Shown piece after piece: positions 18,859 through 29,812 of a stretch of DNA of 39,667 bases. The notes beneath the pieces were generated by a model, which ran no database searches, was not told the origin of the DNA, and saw only the letters and a program-made list of their open reading frames with translations. Numbering within the stretch: position 1 is the stretch's first letter; every line of letters starts with the position of its first letter. The stretch is from assembly GCA_024811115.1 (NCBI GenBank), contig JAKOGH010001216.1:1-39667 (forward strand), in the 5' to 3' direction. This stretch comes from Terana coerulea. Taxonomy: Eukaryota; Basidiomycota; Agaricomycetes; Polyporales; Phanerochaetaceae. The position numbers were made by a program, and so were the translations under genes.

Positions 18859-20317
18859 CGTATAGTTTTTGCGACACACTGCACGCTGACTCGCTGCTTT
18901 CCAACCACCTCTCACACTGGACAGACCACCTCTCATTGAACAGATTACCCCCACGGACAGATCACCTCTCAGTGCTCAAACTAAGAATATTAGTAAATAT
19001 ACCCCTCGGTTCTAAACGGATATCATACGTATTTATTCTGCCCGCAGCGTTAGCACACGCGGGGAAGTTGTACAATGATGTCAGCTTTACTTGCACATAT
19101 TCATGCGTCTTGACTGAGTATAAATCAAACGTTGAATATTACAGTACGTCACTGGCAACTTGAGCTGCTTGGCTCTCTGCGTGCGGACCGTTGAGTAATT
19201 GTACCCGGCAAGTTGACTGCTTCACGATGACAGGCGAGCGATGTACAGTTCAGCTTTTCATGATAAATACAGTAATATCTACAGCTGCGAGACATGTAAC
19301 GACAGAAGCATAGAGACATGATTGTATACATAGATACTGGGGCACGACATGCATGAGTCTAAGTGTTATAGGCTTCCTCCTCGAAACATTGGAGACAAAC
19401 GTCAGGAAACGTAGCATCGCAATGGGACAGAAAGCTCGGCCCAAACAAAGGCATGCAACACGAATCAACCGACTCAAAATGAAGAGAGGGTAGTGGAAAG
19501 CGTTATATTGATGTGTGATTCGAGATAGTATGGATGTGGGATAGATAGATAGAAAGGTCCGCTGGATAGCTTCATACGAAGCCTCGAGCAGCGATTGAAT
19601 ATACGCGAGAAAACAAGAAGAACAAGAAGAACAGGAGAACGAGACGGAGCGCGAAGCGGAGTGATTAACCTAATAACAAAACACCAGACGCACGCCTACG
19701 CGGCGTGCGCGCGGGCAGAGACAAGGGATGGGTAAGCCAGAGCCGGGCGATGCGAAGCTGGAAGACGGGGAAAGCGAATGCCGTAACCAATAGTGTTATG
19801 AAGAGTCTGTGTGATTGTTCGATTGAATGTCGCGGAGGCCGTCGACGGGGTGTCGTCCATGCTGGGTGTGATATGTAGAGACAAATGGGCTTGAGATGTC
19901 TTGTATGTGGGTCTGTGATGCCGATCCAAGCAGATTGTTGATGATGTGTTGTTGTTACTCGTGAGTACGTGCCGAGACGTGTTCAGGTTGTGTGCAGCGC
20001 CGGAGATCTCGAAGATCAGCTAAGATCTCGAAACTGACATGAGGTCGTTCATGTCTTGGGTTGAAGAGGGGTCGTCACGCAGAGGGATGGAGGGGAAAAC
20101 GCGAGGTGTTGATGCAGTTGTGTAGTAAGTAAGCGTGTCGGCGTGGCGAGTCTTGAAAGAGCGTAGATGCACAGATGCAACGTGAACTGGTCGGGGTCGT
20201 CGAGAGAAATTAGTGAATTGAATGGTGCTGAGAGACGAAGGCGAAAGAGGAAAGGTGTAGCGACGTCACATTAGGCGCGAACAGGGGCGCTGACGATGTT
20301 GGCAATCTGGACAGGAC
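18859..20317. other. Intergenic region between P450 and CDC25 (convergent)
   Basis: About 1.46 kb with no recognised gene. It contains three short copies of ACCACCTCTCA-like sequence (18903, 18926 and, less exact, 18960), a purine-rich stretch at 19607-19660 and a GC-rich hairpin at 19691-19711 (CGCACGCC with its inverse). Both flanking genes end here, so long 3' untranslated regions are expected. Confidence 0.4.
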
Positions 20318-22997
20318 TTAGTATCCGTACGTCTCCGCTCGCGCCAGCGGCATCCGTGGCATCTTGCCGCCCTTGAACACGACACCCCTGGTCGGCGGCG
20401 GGCACGGGCTGTCGCCAATGTCCGTATCCTCGTCCTCGCCATCCGTCTGCTGCGCGCCGCTCAAGTCCTCCTGCAGCGTCTGCAGCATGCCCTGGCTGCG
20501 CCGCGAACGCGCGGCATTCCCCGCGGCGAACAGCGTCGTCGCGCCGCCGGTACTCGGGGCACTGTTGCGCTTCGGCTGAGCAGTTGGGGCGAGCGCAGGT
20601 GCGAGCACGTTCTTGCCCTCGCCGTACGCGTACGACTTCGTGCGCCCAAACTTGCCCTTGCGGAACTGGTCCAGGTCCTCCTTGCGCGACTGCGAGTGCA
20701 ACGGGTCGTCCATGCGTACGTACCCGGGCGGCTGGCAGCGCGGGCCCGACTCCTTGAAGTACCGGCAGTACCCGCCCTCGAGGACGTACACCTCAGGGTA
20801 ATGGATCCGCGGATACACATTCCCGTTCAGCAGGCGGTCCTTCGCGCGCAGGTGCTTCGCGAATGTCGGCGCGCGTTGCAGGCTGAACTCGCAGTGGAAG
20901 ACAAGAATCGTCTTCTTTGCGAGGTCGCCGGACATGGATGGCTCAGGCTTGCGCATGCGCTCGCCGAGCAGGAAGTCCTCGACACCGGTAGTGGTGTTGA
21001 TGTTGATGGCGCCAGGGATATGGCCGCCGTTGTACTCGTAGTCGAAGCGACAGTCAATAATATGGAAGTTTGCAATTTGCGAGTCGAACTGTCCATCGAG
21101 TAAATGGTCAAGCTATCGAGATGTCAGCATCTGTATTCCATAGAACTGGAATCGTTCTAACCGTTTGAGCGTCTATGCGCATAAGTCCATCCTCCCGGAC
21201 ACGCTTGCATGGCAAGATCTTGCCGTGGGCCTCGTTGTCGCCGAAGCCGCCAAGCTTGTTGCCGCCGTTGAGGTACTTGCTCCTCGGCGTGTCGCGCTCC
21301 GTGACGGTCTTGACTTCCTTCTCCTTCCGCCTCACCTCAGTGTCGCGCAGGAGCATGGCCGTCGCGCCCGTGACGCTGCGGAAGTCGTCCGTGCCATCAC
21401 GCCGACGGATCGTCTTCCCTTGTTGGCGATGCGCGTACGCCTGCGCGGGCGAGCTCATGTCCGGCCCGCCGTCCATCGACAGGGAGTTATCGGCGTCCGA
21501 CGACTGGTCCAAAGCGTTGATGGTCGGTGGGATCATCGCAGAGAACGCGCGGCGCACGGGCGGGAGGACGTGCCGCGTCCGCGGCTCGTTTTCCTTGTTC
21601 TTGGGCAACGGCCGTACGACCGTCTCGGACTCATCATCTGTGTCGCCGCCGAGGTTGTTCTCGAGCTTGGGGTACGCGCTCTGCAGCGGGGTTCTCAATG
21701 GTGTCGAAGTCACTCGGGGCAATGATCGCGCTGAGAACGGGCCGGCGAGGACGCTTGTTGTTGACGTTCAGCGTCGCGGCAGGCAGGGGCAGTCCGCGCA
21801 GCGCGGGTTTGCTGTTCAGCCGTTCGAGCTTGTGCACGGAGGGAGATTCAATGGGTGCAGGCGACGAGCCTATGTCGTCGCCCATTAACAGCTGCCGTGA
21901 GGGGAAGCTTCTGCGGCGAGGTGCACCGCCAGGAAGAACCGGAGGCGAAACGGAGCGTCTCTTCTTCGGTGCCGGTGCTTCTTCCTCCAACGTCCGCATA
22001 GAGGCAGACGCATCGTCGTGGAAGTCGGGCTCGGCGATAGGCGACGACGAGCGGTAGAAGTAGGGGTTGAACTGGGTGACAGTGGGGGCAGCGGAAGCTG
22101 GGACATCTTCATCTTCGGATGAGTAGTGAGTGACAGTTGGTGCAGCCGACAGTGGTGAGGGAGCTTCAGGCGCTGACGAGGACTGGGAGCCGAAGGACAT
22201 GTCGACGTCCATCATGTCGGACCCAGGGGACGAGGGGATGTCCACGGGCTGGCCAAAAGCTGAATTCAACGGCGAGAGAGAGCATAGCATTGGGTACTCA
22301 CCGTAGTAGACATTCTTGAACTCTCGTTCTCCCGCCCGGTGTTAACCCACTCAAACGGCAGCGCCGCTCTTTGCAGCTTCTTCCCCCCCTTACTCGTCTC
22401 TGAGCCCCGGTCATCAGTCCGCTTTCCCTGACCCGTGCGCATTGCTCATATCCGTACCAAATAGTCGTGGACCGGAGGCCGTGTTGGAGCGCGGACGGCC
22501 CGCACTCTGCTCGAACCTGCGGCGGGAAGGGGCAATTGCATTGTATGGTTCGTGTCGCGTTCGTCGCGTGTCTTGGTGCGCATATACTGAGGTGGTGCGT
22601 GGAAGACCCGCTGGGGGGCGGGGAGATGATCATTGGGACGTAGTCGCGTGAGTCGTCTGCGGGGGTGTCGGGCAAGCCGACCTGGCGCTGCGTCTGCGGG
22701 GGACTGTTGAGGGACATGTTGTTCGCGAAGGAGTCTTCGAGGTCGAGGTCGATATGAACGTCCGAGGAGAGGAACGCGTTGATTTCATCGTCGCGAGTGG
22801 GGTTCGCGGAGAGCTTGAGGGCGGGGATCGTGCGGGAGAAGAGCGGCATGTCGGGGCGTGTCTTCTTCGGGTTCAGGTTCTTCGAGGATAGTGCCGGTGC
22901 TGTGGCGATGGTGCTTGAACTTCTGGAAGAGGCCGGGGATGGGGGGACGTGAGGTTGAGAACGAACGGGTTCGTTTGCTTGGCCTGAGCGGTGCCAT
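20318..22997 (-). CDS. cdc25: Cdc25-type dual-specificity phosphatase (mitotic inducer)
   Basis: Removes inhibitory phosphates from the mitotic cyclin-dependent kinase. Exons: 22997-22302, 22248-21162 and 21112-20318. The C-terminal rhodanese-fold domain is intact: IIDCRFDYEYNGGHI, GAININT and the P-loop HCEFSLQRAP, with catalytic Cys and Arg in the HCx5R arrangement, then YPEVYVLEGGY and YVRMDDP. Upstream are long Ser/Pro-rich regions with SP/TP sites (SLNSPPQ, SSPGSDMMDVDMSFGS), the usual regulatory half. The N-terminal half needs at least four one-base corrections: the G runs at 22941-22946, 22613-22618 and 21688-21691, and one near 22416. The start at 22997 is chosen because its frame joins the conserved frame after one correction; 22849 is the next possibility. 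The catalytic loop differs slightly from the common HCEFSSERGP. Confidence 0.88.
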
Positions 22998-24951
22998 GGT
23001 AGTGTACGGTGGGGTAATGTACAGAGCAGCGTAGAGTGTATAGATAGTGATGTATCGATACAGAGAAGGTCGTCGCCGTCGTCCGGGTCGTCACAGAAGG
23101 AATGTGAACGTTGTGTTAGAACAAGTTCAAGTAGGGACCATGGTCTGAACTCGAGCGGTGAAATACGAACCGTATTCCCTAATTTGAGTTGTCGCGGCCG
23201 CGGAGGTTATCCCTCGATCGTGACGCGGAGGTTATTCCTTTGTGAGTCGGTCTGCAGAGGCAAATGCTAATGTCAGCTCCGGCATAATTGACGGAACAAT
23301 GCAGACCAGACTAATATGGAATGAAGTGACTGGAACGGGTGATGGGAATGAAGGACCACGCTGCGTCCGTTGGCTGACCGAAGGGGTGGGAGGCGACGGA
23401 GGATGATAACTCATTGTTCGACCGATATGGGGTACGCAGCATCTTCCCGGAAAGGCTGTCTGGGTCTGAAGCGGTGCTTACCTTGAGTGACGTTGGAACG
23501 CTTCAGGTCGAAAGTTGGTTGAAAGTAGAAGTGAAAGAGGGGGTGACGGAGGAGGCCGCGCCTGGATAGCGTCGAGGGGGTCAGCGTTGGTGGCAAGGTG
23601 GCCAACGAGGCATAATTCAACTGCTCTCACGCTGCACGTTGTGATTTCGAGGCAAACAACGGATGTTGACTGTGGATGTCTGTGGGTCCGCCCCTTGCTC
23701 TCCCGCTCGCTGCCTTCCGCCCAAGCTTGTCAATCTCTACGAGCTCTGTTTTAGAGAAACAAACAAACATACCGGAGGCGTTCTGGGGTGCTGGGGTGTC
23801 TCGAGGTTGTGTTAGTTTTTGAAAGGTTTATGAGAGTGCAGCGCTGCCATATACGGCCTTTGTTTACGTGTTGTTTGGCTAATGTTCGAGTTGAGATGAC
23901 ATAAGCATACCATACCGGGACGTTGCTACGTCCGGTCCGTATACCCGCTCTTATTCTCCGCCCAAGTGTGACACCTTCAGGTCCCTGTAACGTTCGCACG
24001 GTTGGGTTTCAGCGTGTGCGCAAACTTGAATAGGCCTAGGCTTTTACTAAACGTCTAGAATTGTATTTACTTGAGGATTTCCTCGGTAAAATATCCTGTC
24101 ATTCTGTTCAACTTACAGACTTCTGTGCAAGCGAGCGACAACCCATCGCAGACAACTTGAAAATACTCTGATATCATGGAATTCCAGTAAGTCACAACTC
24201 CACGGTCTCATGCTGATGTGATAATGCGCTGATGTCACCATCCTCATGCTGTCACAGGGCATAGTGTATTAGGTGCTCCAAGTTGGCTGTGTGCCCAGAC
24301 CGCGCTCAGCTGCGCAACCTTCACCGTGAAATCAAGTCAAAATGTAGCCCTACCTCAGTATTCCGAACGATGTCGGAGACCACGGACCTATGACGCCGTA
24401 CACTTCCCAGCGTTCCCAGACCAGCGTACCAGAGGAGGCAGTGTATATTTCAATTGCAGCGAGCTAAGGTCCCTATGACGGAGGCATTTTCCGTGCTTTA
24501 GTGCGGATAATATGATCGTCTGGACAAAGAGGTTGCAGTCCTTTGCAGGGCCACAGGTCTAAACGATGTACCGCCGATAGTTTCAGCGCAGACGGTTGAT
24601 GCATTCTGACGTGTTCTCAATTTCTCATACTCGCGTTCACTCCAGCGCCACCATATTTAAATACAAGGTACGCTTTCAGCCATTAACAACACATCGGTAA
24701 CAAAAGCTGACATAATCATCGCTCTAGAGTCTGCCGACAAGGGTGCTTGTGTATGAAGAAGGGTGGCGAAGGTAGTCGATTATTCTCCTCAGCGCAACGG
24801 CTCAACTGACCAGTACTGTGTTACAGGACAAACCGCTTTTAAGTCGAAGGCAACCTAGTATCTTATCCGCTTAAAAGCAAGATCTAGACGTCTGGCTGTT
24901 CAACACACTCAGCCCCTCTCCCCGTCCCTTCACCCACAGTTCAACAACAAC
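22998..24951. other. Long intergenic region between CDC25 and the protease-like gene
   Basis: About 1.95 kb upstream of two divergent genes. Minus-strand open frames of 60-82 codons (23232-23999) have no recognised motif and may lie in the CDC25 leader or promoter. A four-codon ATG frame at 24177 with a splice-like GTAAGT is too short to call. A long upstream region fits a regulated cell-cycle gene, but no element is identified. Confidence 0.4.
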
Positions 24952-26470
24952 ATGCGTCTGACGCTTACCACTCTCTTTACCGCCTTCGCAGCGCTGGCCG
25001 TTGCGAACCCAGTGACCCTGGATCCACGAGAGCATAAGCTCGCTCAGCGCCGGTGGTGAGACTTATTACCGTTTTACGCCTTCTTGTGACTGGAAACATG
25101 TCTAGGACCAAACGTGATGAGCCCAGCGCCAGTAGCACGACCACCGCTACGGCCACTAGCTCCACATCCTCTTCTGAGCACAGCGCCAGCAGCACGACCA
25201 CCGCTACGGTTACTAGCTTCACATCCCCTTCTGAGGCCCAGCCAACGTCAAGCACCAGCAGCTCCGGGCCCATACAAACCGTAGACTTGACGTACAATGA
25301 GCGCTCTCGTCTGTGGACCGCAAGCCTTGCAGTCGGATCACCGGGGAAGGCGCAGCCCTTCGACGTGGTGGTTGACATCGGAACCTCTGACCTGACCTTG
25401 CTCTCCTCTGATTACGCCGATATCTTCAAACCGGGTGGACGCAACCTGTACATGGACTTCACCGGAAATTCGTCGAGAATCGGTAACGGCACGGAATACA
25501 AAGACACAGGTAGCTATAAGAATGCACATGCTCTCTTTCGCGCCGTGCTGACTCTGGTGGTCTAGTGGCGCTGGGTGCCGACGGCAGTCTGAAGGCGGAA
25601 CAACAAGTGTTCCTTGCCGCTGCAACAGAAATGCCCGCACTGCTGGAGACTGCGCCGTTCGATGGCATTCTCGGCCTCGGACTAGGCGACGGGTCCTATG
25701 ATAACTCGGTTTGTGGCAGCGCTCCTGTGAGGCGGAAACGAGATTTTGCTGATGCAAGTTGCTGCTCGCACATAGAATTCCCTGCTGCACTCCTTCAATC
25801 AACAAGATGTGATCCAAGAAGGGCTTTATGGGCTGTACCTTGCGACCAAAGACTCCGAGCTCTGCATGGGATGCACAAATTCGGATAGATACACTGGTGA
25901 CATACAGTACTACCATGCGCTCACAAGCGACAGCACACCCCCAATCCTAATGTCAAGGTTCCACCCTCCGCATGGATGCTCGGAAATGCCACGGTTTACG
26001 TGAATGGCACACCCATCGCTACCAATGTTTCCACCATCTTTAACTCGACCGAAACCGGGATATATGCGCCCCCCGCCGTCGTCAACTCTGCTTATGCCAA
26101 TGTCCCCAACGCTCAAAGTTGGTACGATGACTCCACCGGACAAACACTTGCGTACAGCTTTCCATGCGAGTCAGATCCCGAAATCGCATTCAGTTGGGAC
26201 GGTGGCTTGCACAAATGGTCTGTTTCTGTGTAAGTGTCTATGGTTTTGCGAGCGCTTGCTGCGGCTGACGGAGTGCGATGGTGCAGCGTTTCGATGGGTC
26301 AGTTCCAGAACGGGAGGTGTCTTGGGTCATTGGCCGGATATGGCCCATCGAATGCTCTCGCAAACACGAATGCATGGACTTTGGGCACTAGATGGATGGA
26401 GAGTGCGTATCATGTCTTTGACAGTGATAAGCAGCGGGTTGGGCTCGGTGAGCTTCAAGTTGCTATGTGA
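24952..26470 (+). CDS. Secreted aspartic-protease-like protein (A1 fold) with altered active site
   Basis: Pepsin-fold secreted protein, probably not an active protease. Exons 24952-25055, 25106-25509, 25566-25726, 25776-26229 and 26287-26470 give about 435 aa after one correction: a base is missing in the C run at 25938-25942. Signal peptide residues 1-19 (MRLTLTTLFTAFAALAVA); dibasic KR near 37-38 as a propeptide cut; Ser/Thr linker with a 19-residue tandem duplication (see 25124). The first lobe has VVDIGTSDLTLLS, where pepsins have DTGSS: Asp kept, Thr replaced by Ile. FDGILGLGLG and EGLYGLYLATKDSEL are typical. At the second active-site position the protein reads TIFNSTETGIYAPP, where pepsins have a D-T-G-S/T motif: the Asp is replaced by Asn and the Gly is lost. 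The C-terminal half keeps the family pattern (GRCLGSLAGYG, YHVFDSDKQRVGL). Confidence 0.82.
25124..25235 (+). repeat. 57-bp tandem duplication in the Ser/Thr linker
   Basis: Two near-identical in-frame copies (about 25124-25178 and 25181-25235), starting CAGCGCCAGTAGCACGACCA and CAGCGCCAGCAGCACGACCA. Each encodes SASSTTTATxTSxTSxSE. The period of 57 bp keeps frame, so copy number could vary between strains without breaking the protein. Confidence 0.85.
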
Positions 26471-26602
26471 TACAGTGACTCCCCTCCACATCCTGCTTCA
26501 GCACACTTTGTACTAGTCAACCACTGGCAGCAGCATCTTGTACTTCGCTTGGGATGTGGTACAAAGCCACATTATGTATGTTACAGTTGCATCTTCGGCG
26601 AT

Positions 26603-26698
26603 GGTGACGTGGCCGAGTTGGTCTAAGGCGTTGGATTTAAGCTTGTCTTGATTCCCAATGGGCGTGAGTCCGCGCGAGTTCGAACCTCGCCGTCACCA
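26603..26698 (+). tRNA. tRNA-Leu (UAA) with a short intron
   Basis: Acceptor GGTGACG pairs perfectly with CGTCACC at the 3' end. D arm GCCGAGTTGGTCTAAGGC, long variable arm (GGGC-GTGA-GT(C)C) and T arm GCGAG-TTCGAAC-CTCGC show a type II tRNA. The anticodon loop TTTAAG gives anticodon TAA. About 11 extra nt after position 37 indicate an intron. The anticodon stem has four good pairs plus one A-C. A T run follows at 26705. Confidence 0.9.
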
Positions 26699-26857
26699 GT
26701 CATATTTTCTGTGCATCGTTTTGCTCTGCACTCCTTTTTCACTTATCGATGTCTTTTAACTTGTTGTGCAGTGTACATGTACACTTACTGTCACGGCATT
26801 ATCCACTAAACTTTTGCAACTGGTCCGGTTTCTCTCATACAGTAAAATGCTGTTGTC

Positions 26858-29111
26858 ATGAATATTCGAAACAATAGCTCTCGAGTCTCGAACCTGTTCG
26901 TGCCCCGCGCCAATCAGAGGCCCGCATTGCACACGCCCACTTCTTTCCCAGCGACCGCGAGGGCCCCGTCGATGACAACAACAGCGTCCGAGGATGTCCC
27001 AGCTGGGCTTTTTATGCACTGACGGCCGTGTACGACACCGACGACGAGATGAACGGGGCGTACCGACGGCTGGCCGACTCGCCCGAGAAGAGCCTACGCC
27101 TCAGGCGCCTCTCCGCGCCCGCGCAGGGCGGGCAGCGCCCCACGTCCACGGCAACCCGAGCGTGTCGTGGCCGGTGCCCGTCGTGAGCCAGCACAGACAG
27201 TTCGAGTACCGGAACGGCTCGAAGCTGCACACGTTTCGCAGGGAGGACGCCCCATGGCCGTTTGCGTTTAACAGAGACGTTCTCGAGCAGTGAGTCCATG
27301 TTCTTGATGGGATGTCCAGCGGCGGAAACTAACAGGGATCTGCGTCTTCCATTCGCCGCTTCCCGATGTTCCCAGGAGCAGTATGGACCGTGCCATGATT
27401 GCGCACATCAAAGGAAACCAGATATTCTCCAGATTCGAGCCAGGGAAATACCCGAAGCGGTGCTTGGATCTGGGCACGGCGGTGCGTCTCAGTTCAATAC
27501 AGCTGTTTGTGTAACATTAGACCGCCTGGCCGCTTCTCCCTCTCCTCGGTCTTTGTTTACTCTTGGAGCAGAACAAACAGTACAAGACCCTCGATGCACT
27601 CGTCGTCTAACGAGCTTGCGCCGTTGAGCGTCTGGCACGTTGCTGAGCTCTAAGGGTAAACACCAGTTATGAGCTGACAGCTCCTAAGCAATTATTAGAC
27701 CGCCTTGGTCCTTTCTGTTGCCCGGAAATTGTGTTTACTTTTGGAGCAGTACAAGCAGTGGCAGCAGCTTTTGCTTGCCCGGTGTCCAATGCGCCGTCGC
27801 TGTTGCGGCGTCCGCCCGCTGCCAACTGCTCCAAAAGTAAACACAAGGACAGTTGAAAGCAAATCGTGAAAACGGTCTTATATTTGCTTAGGAGCTGGAA
27901 ATGCGCGTCAAAGCGGTCTACTGTTTCGTAGCGGCTGTCACCTATCACCTGTATTAGAGCTGAATCTGGTTACAGTTGGGTGACTGGGTGGTAGATACTG
28001 CCAAGTACTTACCAGAGTGCACGTTTATCGGCTTTGACTTGCTGGACATTCAAGTGCAGCTTTCTTTGGTAGACCCGCTCATTGCGAGCCGCATCAAATG
28101 GGTTCACGGAAATTTGTTTGTGGTCTGACTCCGTTTCTGTCTGTGTTGTGTGCTTACACCAGCAAAGCTTAGAGTTTCCTCTGCCTTTCGCGGATAATGA
28201 ATTCGACTATATCCACTTGGAGGGTATAGCTCTTGGCGTACCGGAGGATAAGGTACGTATACTTTCATTCACCCCCATGATATACTCATTTCCTCCTGCT
28301 AGTGGGATGCACTCTTTGAGGTGAGTTCGCCCCAGAAAGGATGCAGGATCTCTGAGGTGATATATAATTACGCTCCAGGAGCTCAACAGGATTTTATCGC
28401 CGGGTGGAGCCATAGAAGTCATACAACAAGGTACGCTAGCACTCATTTTTAATGTGCATAAGAGAGCTTACCAGCCGCATGTAGATGCGCGTTTCCCGGT
28501 GCTGCCACAGTGGTTTACTGAGCCTCTGCATGCTCATTTCAAAGACGATATAGGCAGTCCTCGCCGTGATTTATCATCCACAGAACCTGCTACGCAACAG
28601 GCTGAGGATATGCCTCACGTGTACATGCTTCTGGAGGAATTGTTCTACTCCGTCTTTGAGAACAGATTCATCAATCCGAAGCCCAGCTGTAAGTATTTCT
28701 TTCATTCCACAGCCGGCAACCTTCTCAACATACTAAATATCCCCAGCGATCCTGCCACAATTCTTCAACACGCACTTCAGGCAGGTTGTTTCACCGCCAA
28801 TCCTCCAGTTCCCAATGCCCCCTCTCGCACCACTCGCACCGTTCCCGAAGTGGGAGCCCAAGGTGGCATCAAGCCGAGAAACGACGTCAGACCCTCTCGA
28901 CGCCAGCCTGTACTTCGTCCCGGCTTCGGAGAACCGGTCTCCTCACACGGACGAGGACGCGGTGTCCCGCAGAAGCTCAGGCTCGGCCACCGCACGCGCC
29001 AGCGACGAGACGCTCCTCACGCCGCTCATCATCGGGCGCGATAAGCTCGGTAACCGTCACGGAACTCGCGAGTGCCTGGGACGGCCGACGTCCCGTTCAA
29101 GTCCTATCTGA
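26858..29111 (+). CDS. SAM-dependent class I methyltransferase (fungal family)
   Basis: Rossmann-fold methyltransferase of a type common in basidiomycetes; substrate unknown. Exons 26858-27289, 27376-27481, 27976-28115, 28168-28252, 28303-28320, 28379-28430, 28485-28688 and 28747-29111 give about 467 aa after adding one C to each C run at 26903-26906 and 27138-27141. Core: WPFAFNRDVLEQ before the domain; motif I KRCLDLGTALGDWVVDTA (spliced across the long third intron position); FIGFDLL (acidic residue after strand 2); IKWVHGNFLEFPLPFADNEFDYIHL; and INR-type LNRILSPGGAIEVIQQ (motif III/post III). Motif I reads LGTALG where most relatives have LGCGTG. The C-terminal about 120 residues are Pro/Ser-rich and low-complexity. 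Exon 5 is only 18 nt (WDALFE). The 494-nt intron holds a foldback element. The start at 26858 is the only upstream ATG that leads into the frame. Confidence 0.82.
27678..27897. mobile_element. Foldback/MITE-like element inside a methyltransferase intron
   Basis: Outer inverted ends CAGCTCCTAAGCAA (27678) and its inverse ending at 27897 extend about 25 bp with gaps. Nested inside is a perfect 22-bp inverted repeat: TTGTGTTTACTTTTGGAGCA... at 27729-27750 and its complement at 27825-27846. A diverged direct copy of ATTAGACCGCC...GTTTACTCTTGGAGCAG lies just before it at 27514-27584, also in the intron. No target duplication is clear. It explains why this intron is 494 nt while the others in the gene are 50-86 nt. 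Confidence 0.65.
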
Positions 29112-29397
29112 CTTGTTAATGGTTGGCGGTGCCCATGGTGCTTGGCGAGTCCTTGATCATTCATATTAATTGGTCTGTTGTCCGTACATGTATGTAGAGG
29201 TAGTATCAATAATAAATATGTTTACTTTTCTGTGTGTAAGTGGAGTATGCACATGCCAGTGTACTACTAGTAAAAGCAGTGACCAGCAGAGCGTGAGTGG
29301 TATATAGTACTGTACTATGTGACAAGTCCGAAATACGACCGAAGTAGTGTTAAGGCTCTATATCACTATATATAAAGTCATAAGACGGCATGCGTGC
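29112..29397. other. Short intergenic stretch after the methyltransferase
   Basis: AT-rich and without recognised coding sequence; probably 3' untranslated sequence leading into the minisatellite. Confidence 0.4.
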
Positions 29398-29812
29398 AAG
29401 GCTGAGATGGGATGGACGGCAAGCCGAGGGATATAGTAGATCACCAAGTAACATACAAAGCGTCGATACGATCGGCACAGTAGTAACACTCTATACTACA
29501 TGAGTAAGAAGATCGGACATGCACCTCCAAGGCTGAGATGGGATGGACGGCACGAGGGATGTAGAGCACTGGGTAACATACAAAGCGTTGATGCGATCGA
29601 AGCAGTAGCACTCTATACTACATAAGACAGTCGGACGTACATCTCCAAGATTGAGATGGGATGGACGACACGAGAGATACAGAACAATGAGCAACATACT
29701 CACGAGGAGTCGATGCGATTGGCCCGGGTTGACCGGTAGTACTCTATAGTACAGCATAAGTAAGACACGTCCAAGAAGGCTGAGATGGGATGGACGGCAC
29801 GAGTCAGACGTA
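29398..29812. repeat. Minisatellite, about 125-bp unit, about 3.3 copies
   Basis: Copies begin near 29398, 29529, 29647 and 29774 (spacings 131, 118 and 127). Each carries TGAGATGGGATGGACGGCAC, a middle block (AACATACAAAGCG, GATGCGATCG) and ACTCTATACTAC. Divergence between copies is moderate, so the array is not recent. Small open frames across it (29491-29757, -) are repeat artefacts. Confidence 0.85.

Noticed and set aside
24177..24270. Mini-gene MEFQ with a GTAAGT donor
   Set aside because: After the only nearby acceptor it stops within four codons; chance splice signals.
29398..29812. CRISPR-like array
   Set aside because: Repeats are about 125 bp, diverged and contiguous without unique spacers, in a eukaryotic genome.
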